Assembly (NCBI GenBank): GCA_950097015.1
Contig: CATNEN010000038.1
Location: forward strand, 16,238,001 to 16,302,000
Reading direction: 5' to 3'
From: Macrostomum hystrix
Taxonomy: Eukaryota > Platyhelminthes > Macrostomidae
DNA: 64,000 bases
Positions within the stretch are counted from its first letter, which is position 1. Each line of letters opens with the position of its first letter. This document shows positions 58,301 through 64,000 of the stretch, piece by piece. The notes beneath the pieces were generated by a model, which ran no database searches, was not told the origin of the DNA, and worked only from the letters and a program-made list of their open reading frames with translations. The position numbers and the translations under genes were made by a program.

Positions 58301-61300
58301 ACGTTCTGAACATCAGTGAGCTTCATGGCAGCATCGATCCAGTGATTGGCGCACAGCTTCTTCACCTGGTCACGCCGCATCACAATGCGATACTTGGCGC
58401 TGTCCTGGTTATGCAGAATCTTCAGTTCGCCGACTCCGCGCGACTTCCACTCGCCGCTGACGAAGCGGTAGAGGGCGGCACGCTCCGTGAACAGCCGCAC
58501 ATCCGACTCCTCGCCCGTCTTCAGGTCCACCTGGGCAATAAATAAGGAATATTTATTATATAAGATCGGGACTCTGATAATAGTCACACAGAAAAAATCC
58601 CCCCACTGACCTTATCGGGCAGGTTGACAACCGGAGTAAACTCAATGGACGGTTCAAAGCTCTCCGGATGATCAGCCGAGTCGTCTTTGTCCTGAGCGGC
58701 TGTCGATGAAACTGTCACGGGTGGAGTCGCTGAAAAAGCCGACGGCGCAGCAGTAGCAGCAGCAGCGGTGGCAGCCGCGGGCGCGGATCCAGGAGCGACA
58801 GAACTTTTGCTGACTAGAGACAGGCCGGAGAAGAGTGACGGAGGCGGCTGCTGCTGCTGCTGCTGCGGCTGCAAAGGTGATGTCTTGCTAGCCCAGTTGC
58901 CAAGCAGTGACAGTTGCGGCTTTCCACCAATTGCGGCGGCCTCAGACGATGCGATGGCTGGCTGCACGTTGCCAGGCGAAGCCGTAGTGGCAGTCGGTCT
59001 GATGACAAAAGGCTGCGATGGAGTCGGCTGCGGCTTCGGCGTTGAGGAAGACTGCAGAAGCGATGGCGGCTGTTGCTGTTGCTGCAGCGGAGTCTGCTGA
59101 CGCAGCGGCGCTGGAACGACTCCGGGAACACCAAAAGCAGGCGGCGTAGGCAGAAGTCCAGGCCTAGCAGACATGGTGAAGGGAGCGGCCGGCAGCTGCT
59201 GACGCGGCGGTTGAGGCTGGATCACCGACGACTGCGGCGGCTGGCCAAACAAACTGCCACCGATGTTGAAGAAGCCGCCGTCAGCTGGCAACGACTGCTG
59301 CTGCTGTCCAAATAGTTCAGCGCCAACGTCGTCGATTTCACCTCCAGCTGCGCCAACTTCATCATCGTCGTCATCATCGAATGCGACTTCTTTAATGACG
59401 CCGGTAGGCGTTCGGCCAAGCATTAGCGTTGGAATAGCGGCACCGGCAACCTGAGCATGAGGAAGAGATACTGGCAGAGAGTGGGCATGCGGATGCTGCT
59501 GATGGCCAACGGGCGGACGAAGCGCGCCAACTTGATAAGCGGCAGCGGCCGCAGCGGCTGCGGCTGCCGAGCCCTGCAGGAAAAATTGCGGAGGCAGCTG
59601 TGGCTGGGGTGGTAAACTGTGAAACTGCTGCTGTTGTTGCTGCTGCTGCTGCTGTTGCTGAATCTTCATTTCGGAATAGAAGCGCTCGAGCTGCTCAATC
59701 TTGTTAGCATCCTGCCTCTGCTGGCTGAGAATGCGAATCAGGTCCTGGTTAGTGTTCATGAGCTGTTTGTTCTGCTCCATCAGCTGACGATTCTGTTCCA
59801 TCAATTGGCTAACCACTTTATCGTTGGCTGCGCTAATTGAACGAACAACGGAATCTACGCGATCCGGCGTGATAACGCGACTCTGGTAGGCTGAACGATG
59901 AAGTTGAGCTGGCGTGAACGGGGTGGACAGCTGCGGAATGCTTGGCTGGTGCTGCTGTTGCTGACAAGTCAGGCCGTTAGTCAGCATTGACTGGTTGGCT
60001 GGGGCGATGGCTACTTCTAGCCGATCTTCAACCTCCTCCAATGAGGCGCAAATGTCAGCATAGAGCGGATGAGCCGGACTATTCCAGGTGCGGTCCAGGG
60101 CTTCGCGCAGCTTGTCGCGCGATTTTACTAGCAGGGCGCGACGATCAGCGGCGGTCGCTGCGGTCTGATCGGCTGTGGGTTTTAATTACAGGAAAGGTCT
60201 AAATCTAAAAAAAAGTTAATAAGGAAGGTCGAGAGTTCGATTCTTAGCGACCTACGAGTCGTGAATCAGACGCTCTAACCGCAGGGCTAGAAACCTTTCT
60301 GTGAATTGCACAGAAAATTCGGGTGGTGTGTGACGGCCCTAGTCCATGGACTGGGTAGCCAGAGTGGCTAGGGTATCATTTCTTTCTATCTCTAAAGACA
60401 GGGTACTCACAAGAGCTGAGCAGTAGTTTGCCAGCATTGTAGGCGCCATCGGCCGTCCGCATCTCTGAGTAGAGCTCCAAAGCGGTTTCCACATCGCCAG
60501 AATTAGCAGCGGCTGCGGCTCTGAATGCCAAGCCTCTGGATAGCCAGTCGTCCAGCTCGGAGCGGGTGTAGGCAGCCAGGCCGCCGCAGCTGCCGCCCAT
60601 GTCGAACATGGCGGCTGGTCGAGAGCCACCGTTGCCGACGCCATCGGAGCGAACAATCTGCAGGACACGCTCCCACAGTCGGCCGGCCGTGGCCGCAGCA
60701 GCTTCATCGTCGGCATTAGCAGCAGCCGAGCCAGAATCGGCTAGAACGTCGGCTGACCAGAATTCGGCAAGGCGGGCCAGCAGCCTCAACGGCATCAGGC
60801 AGCAGCGCAGAGCCTCCAAGCCAAGGGTGAGGCAGCGCCGCTGACGGGCGTCCAAGGAAGACGCCGAGCCGGTCGACATACTAACTGCGGCTCGCCAGAA
60901 GGCGACGCAATCGTCGTAGCCGGACCAGCGTCGACCCCAGGGCAGCATTGGCGGCATCGGGATGACCTGCTGCTGCGGCTTGTCGTTGTTGTCCTGAGAT
61001 AAAATACAGACAGCTGACAGGAATAGGCGAATATCGGCTCGGCTGAGGGACTCCGGGCTGGCGTTATTGGAGTCGTCATCGCTCGCATAGTCGCGCAGAC
61101 GCGGAAAAGCGGCCAGAACCAGCGAACGAATGCCCAACGGGGAGCGCCAGTGATCCAGGCACCAGGCCAGCTGGTTCAGATCGCGCCAGTTGCCGCCAGC
61201 TGAACAACCGTCGGCATCCAGACGGAGCTGCTGGTCGCGGCCAGGCGCCGAAAGTGACACAGACCGGTGCAGCGGAGAATCAGATAGGCGAGATCTAGAA

Positions 61301-62541
61301 GCCGCGTCGGCAAGCTTAGCATCCGAATATACTAGATCGGCGATTCCGCTGCGACGAGCCGACGAAGACTCCGCGAAGTGGGCGATGGATTCTGCTACAG
61401 ACGATGATGACGTCATGGCTGTAACCATGTGGCCGACAATGCTGCGTCGCAGTGCCGAATAGTCGGGCAGCGATATGCCGGCACCGGTGCCACTCGAATC
61501 GCTAACTGTGGCAGTGCCGGTGAATGCCGCTTGCATCAGGTAAATTAGCGGCTGTCTGGTTGACTCGGCTGCCAGCAGGCGCACAGTGGCCCGCTTGCAC
61601 AATAGAAAGCCAGACAGGGCAAACAGTTCAGCGTCCATATCGGCAGAGAATGCATCGCCAACTAATCCGTACAATTGCTGCAGCATGGAGTCCAGCTTGG
61701 CTATCTGGTTAGCCAGTTCCGTCACTGTCGCACCAGAGGCGAAGCTGAGCCAGATTAGCCTGCGCTGACAGTGCAGCCGTTGTTTAGCAAGCTTCACAGC
61801 GTCCGTAGCAACCGTTGCGGAGCCGACGCTGCTAGCGGACTCGCCAACTCGGGCAATATCAGCCAACAGACTGGAACAGCGGCGATACCAGTCGATGGAA
61901 TCGTAGTGCAAGCCGGCAGCTTCAGCGTCTAGACAGCACCTGAAGGCTTCGTTAAGGCGGCCGAGCTTGGCCAGCTGGTCGATTAGGCGAATCCGGCGAT
62001 CGGCTTCGCGAGGCGCCTTCGCCACTTCGGCAGTTAGAAGATCGACAGCGGCGGAGGCTGCAGCAGCTCCACCATCGGCAGTAGTTGTAGAAGCTGCCGC
62101 AGTTGCAGCCAGCAGTCTAGCCTTCAGCGATAGAACAGCCGGACTGCTGGGAAAGCTAGCCTCAGCCTGTTCTAGCCACATCCTTGCCGATTCAAGATCC
62201 GCTAGGCAACCAGCGGCAGCCTGGCGAGTCAGGACGGAGCAGACGGAGATCAGCAGGGACTTCTGGCCCCGATCCAGCTCATAAGCTTGCCTATAGGCGG
62301 ACAGAGCGGCCGAGTCGTCTTTCATCGCTTCGGCAATTTGACCGCGAAGTGTGTGAGCAGGGGCAAAGTCCAGATTGGCCTTCATATAGAAGTCCAGGTG
62401 TTGCTTAGCAGATTGGTAATCTTTAACATCGTAGTAGAGCTTGGCAAATTGAAAGCCGCGCGACTGTTGCTCCCTGGGATCTTTGGATCGGCTCAGTATG
62501 CTGGCCACCTGTTTGTCAACCTGTTGCTTAGTCCGAAACAT
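55369..62541 (-). CDS. RANBP2: RanBP2/Nup358-like nucleoporin, four exons
   Basis: Exons in transcript order are 60411-62541, 58611-60172, 57346-58530 and 55369-57225. Phases 1, 0 and 0 agree, giving about 2244 residues. The start ATG 62541 gives MFRTKQQVDKQVASIL, which lines up with the RanBP2 N-terminus, followed by the TPR-type helical region (GFQFAKLYYDVKDYQSAKQH). Exon 2 is Q/A/P-rich with a coiled coil and scattered FG motifs. Three Ran-binding domains follow: two nearly identical (KTGEESDVRLFTERAALYRF) and a diverged third (KSGEEDETTLFCQRARLYRW) at the C-terminus. Two RanBP2-type zinc fingers (WSCPTCAVQNDKDKTVCPCC) and FG repeats lie between. The block LKLPDNFYAFENR matches the region before the SUMO-ligase repeats of vertebrate RanBP2, but those repeats and the cyclophilin domain are not visible. 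Expected role: cytoplasmic filaments of the nuclear pore, binding RanGTP. Confidence 0.92.
60231..60352 (-). mobile_element. Rearranged SINE family B fragment in RanBP2 intron 1
   Basis: Read on the minus strand, TAGCCCTGCGGTTAGAGCGT resembles a tRNA A box. On the plus strand GAGAGTTCGATTCTTAGC resembles a B box, and AGTCCATGGACTGGGTAG is the tail motif. The mixed orientations suggest a rearranged or nested copy. Confidence 0.45.
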
Positions 62542-62699
62542 GCCGACACCGGTTTGGACTTGTCTTGTGTGAACCAATTTAAAATTCGATTTAGATTAGC
62601 AGTAGTTTAGCTGAAATGGGGCACAAAATTAGATGAGAATTTTAGCGATCTGCGTCACTACGAATTGCAGGGAGGATTCGAGTCTAGGCTGTAGCCACA

Positions 62700-64000
62700 T
62701 AAGCACTGCAGCCACATGGACTAAAGAGACTAGGGTGTGTTCTCTGAGCATAGATTTGAGCACTGCAGCCACATGGACTCAAGAGACTAGGGTGTGTTTT
62801 TTGAGCATAGATTTCAGCACTGCAGCCACATGGACTCAAGAGACTAGGGTGTGTTTTTTGAGCATAGATTTCAGCACTGCAGCCACATGGACTCAAGAGA
62901 CTAGGGTGTGTTCTCTGAGCATAGATTTGAGCACTGCAGCCACATGGACTCAAGAGACTAGGGTGTGTTTTTTGAGCATAGATTTCAGCACTGCAGCCAC
63001 ATGGACTCAAGAGACTAGGGTGTGTTCTCTGAGCATAGATTTGAGCACTGCAGCCACATGGACTCAAGAGACTAGGGTGTGTTTTTTGAGCATAGATTTC
63101 AGCACTGCAGCCACATGGACTCAAGAGACTAGGGTGTGTTCTCTGAGCATAGATTTCAGCACTGCAGCCACATGGACTCAAGAGACTAGGGTGTGTTCTC
63201 TGAGCATAGATTTCAGCACTGCAGCCACATGGACTCAAGAGACTAGGGTGTGTTTTTTGAGCATAGATTTCAGCACTGCAGCCACATGGACTCAAGAGAC
63301 TAGGGTGTGTTCTCTGAGCATAGATTTCAGCACTGCAGCAACATGGACTCAAGAGACTAGGGTGTGTTTTTTGAGCATAGATTTCAGCACTGCAGCCACA
63401 TGGACTCAAGAGACTAGGGTGTGTTCTCTGAGCATAGATTTGAGCACTGCAGCCACATGGACTCAAGAGACTAGGGTGTGTTTTTTGAGCATAGATTTCA
63501 GCACTGCAGCCACATGGACTCAAGAGACTAGGGTGTGTTTTTTGAGCATAGATTTGAGCACTGCAGCCACATGGACTAAAGAGACTAGGGTGTGTTCTCT
63601 GAGCATAGATTTGAGCACTGCAGCCACATGGACTAAAGAGACTAGGGTGTGTTTTTTGAGCATAGATTTCAGCACTGCAGCCACATGGACTCAAGAGACT
63701 AGGGTGTGTTTTTTGAGCATAGATTTGAGCACTGCAGCCACATGGACTCAAGAGACTAGGGTGTGTTTTTTGAGCATAGATTTCAGCACTGCAGCCACAT
63801 GGACTCAAGAGACTAGGGTGTGTTCTCTGAGCATAGATTTCAGCACTGCAGCCACATGGACTCAGGAGACTAGGGTGTGTTCTCTGAGCATAGATTTGAG
63901 CACTGCAGCCACATGGACTCAAGAGACTAGGGTGTGTTCTCTGAGCATAGATTTCAGCACTGCAGCCACATGGACTCAAGAGACTAGGGTGTGTTCTCTG
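62700..64000 (-). repeat. 57-bp minisatellite upstream of RanBP2, open on the minus strand, running off the window
   Basis: About 23 units containing CAGCACTGCAGCCACATGGA and CTCAAGAGACTAGGGTGTGT. The minus strand is open throughout, as a 19-residue repeat (SPCGCSAEIYAQRTHPSLL with K/R, E/Q and L/F alternatives), for more than 420 codons. Its stop lies at 62684, about 140 bases before the RanBP2 start on the same strand. No start or splice site can be assigned inside the window. A plain minisatellite with a period divisible by three explains the frame. Confidence 0.9.

Noticed and set aside
56531-58309. Plus-strand alanine/valine-rich frames opposite RanBP2
   Set aside because: Mirror of the Ala/Thr/Pro-rich codons of RanBP2 exons, which carry clear domain motifs on the minus strand.

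Overview
This is eukaryotic, almost certainly invertebrate metazoan, nuclear DNA. The coding regions are split by GT-AG introns whose reading phases agree, and several genes are orthologues of animal genes (M-Ras, ANKUB1, RanBP2/Nup358, a family 61 glycosyltransferase, a rhodopsin-like receptor). The tRNA-headed SINEs, the Ty3-type LTR element, a dead LINE and a hAT-like MITE point the same way. A spiralian such as a free-living flatworm would fit the very high minisatellite load and the SINE style, but the sequence alone does not prove it.

Layout. 1-3680: higher-order tandem array built on a ~155-bp hairpin-forming unit. 3731-12430 (+): 3' part of an unrecognised coiled-coil gene (five exons), interrupted in an intron by an intact, very young Ty3 element (4991-9265, identical 251-bp LTRs, 5-bp target duplication). 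12431-16242: SINE, hAT-like MITE carrying a minisatellite, other repeats. 16243-17211 (+): single-exon GPCR, followed directly by a 2.4-kb 18-bp minisatellite. 19640-24560: gene-poor, with satellites, a possible LTR relic and two copies of an unnamed dispersed repeat. 24588-29653 (-): seven-exon ANKUB1. 30305-35218: two large satellite arrays (24 bp and 32 bp). 36528-40384 (-): three-exon M-Ras, both introns filled with one 22-bp minisatellite. 40856-42150 (-): LINE reverse-transcriptase relic. 43605-45170 (+): two-exon GT61 glycosyltransferase. 46722-49801 (+): six-exon single-pass membrane protein of unknown family. 50225-52780: 31-bp satellite. 53700-54195: diverged second copy of the MITE. 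55369-62541 (-): four-exon RanBP2/Nup358 with a recent internal exon duplication. 62700-64000: 57-bp minisatellite directly upstream of it, open in the same sense for more than 400 codons and running off the window.

The genes are functionally unrelated (small GTPase signalling, nuclear pore, glycosylation, reception); there is no operon or cluster logic. What unites the window is repeat dynamics: by my reading roughly a quarter is tandem repeat, most of it inside introns or abutting gene ends. The same minisatellite units recur at separate sites (22-bp in two introns of one gene, 16-bp inside two MITE copies, 18-bp in two islands). The observations most worth following are the hairpin array at the left end, the near-identical RanBD/zinc-finger exons of RanBP2, the SINE and microsatellite that appear to supply splice acceptors, and the unassigned membrane-protein and coiled-coil genes.
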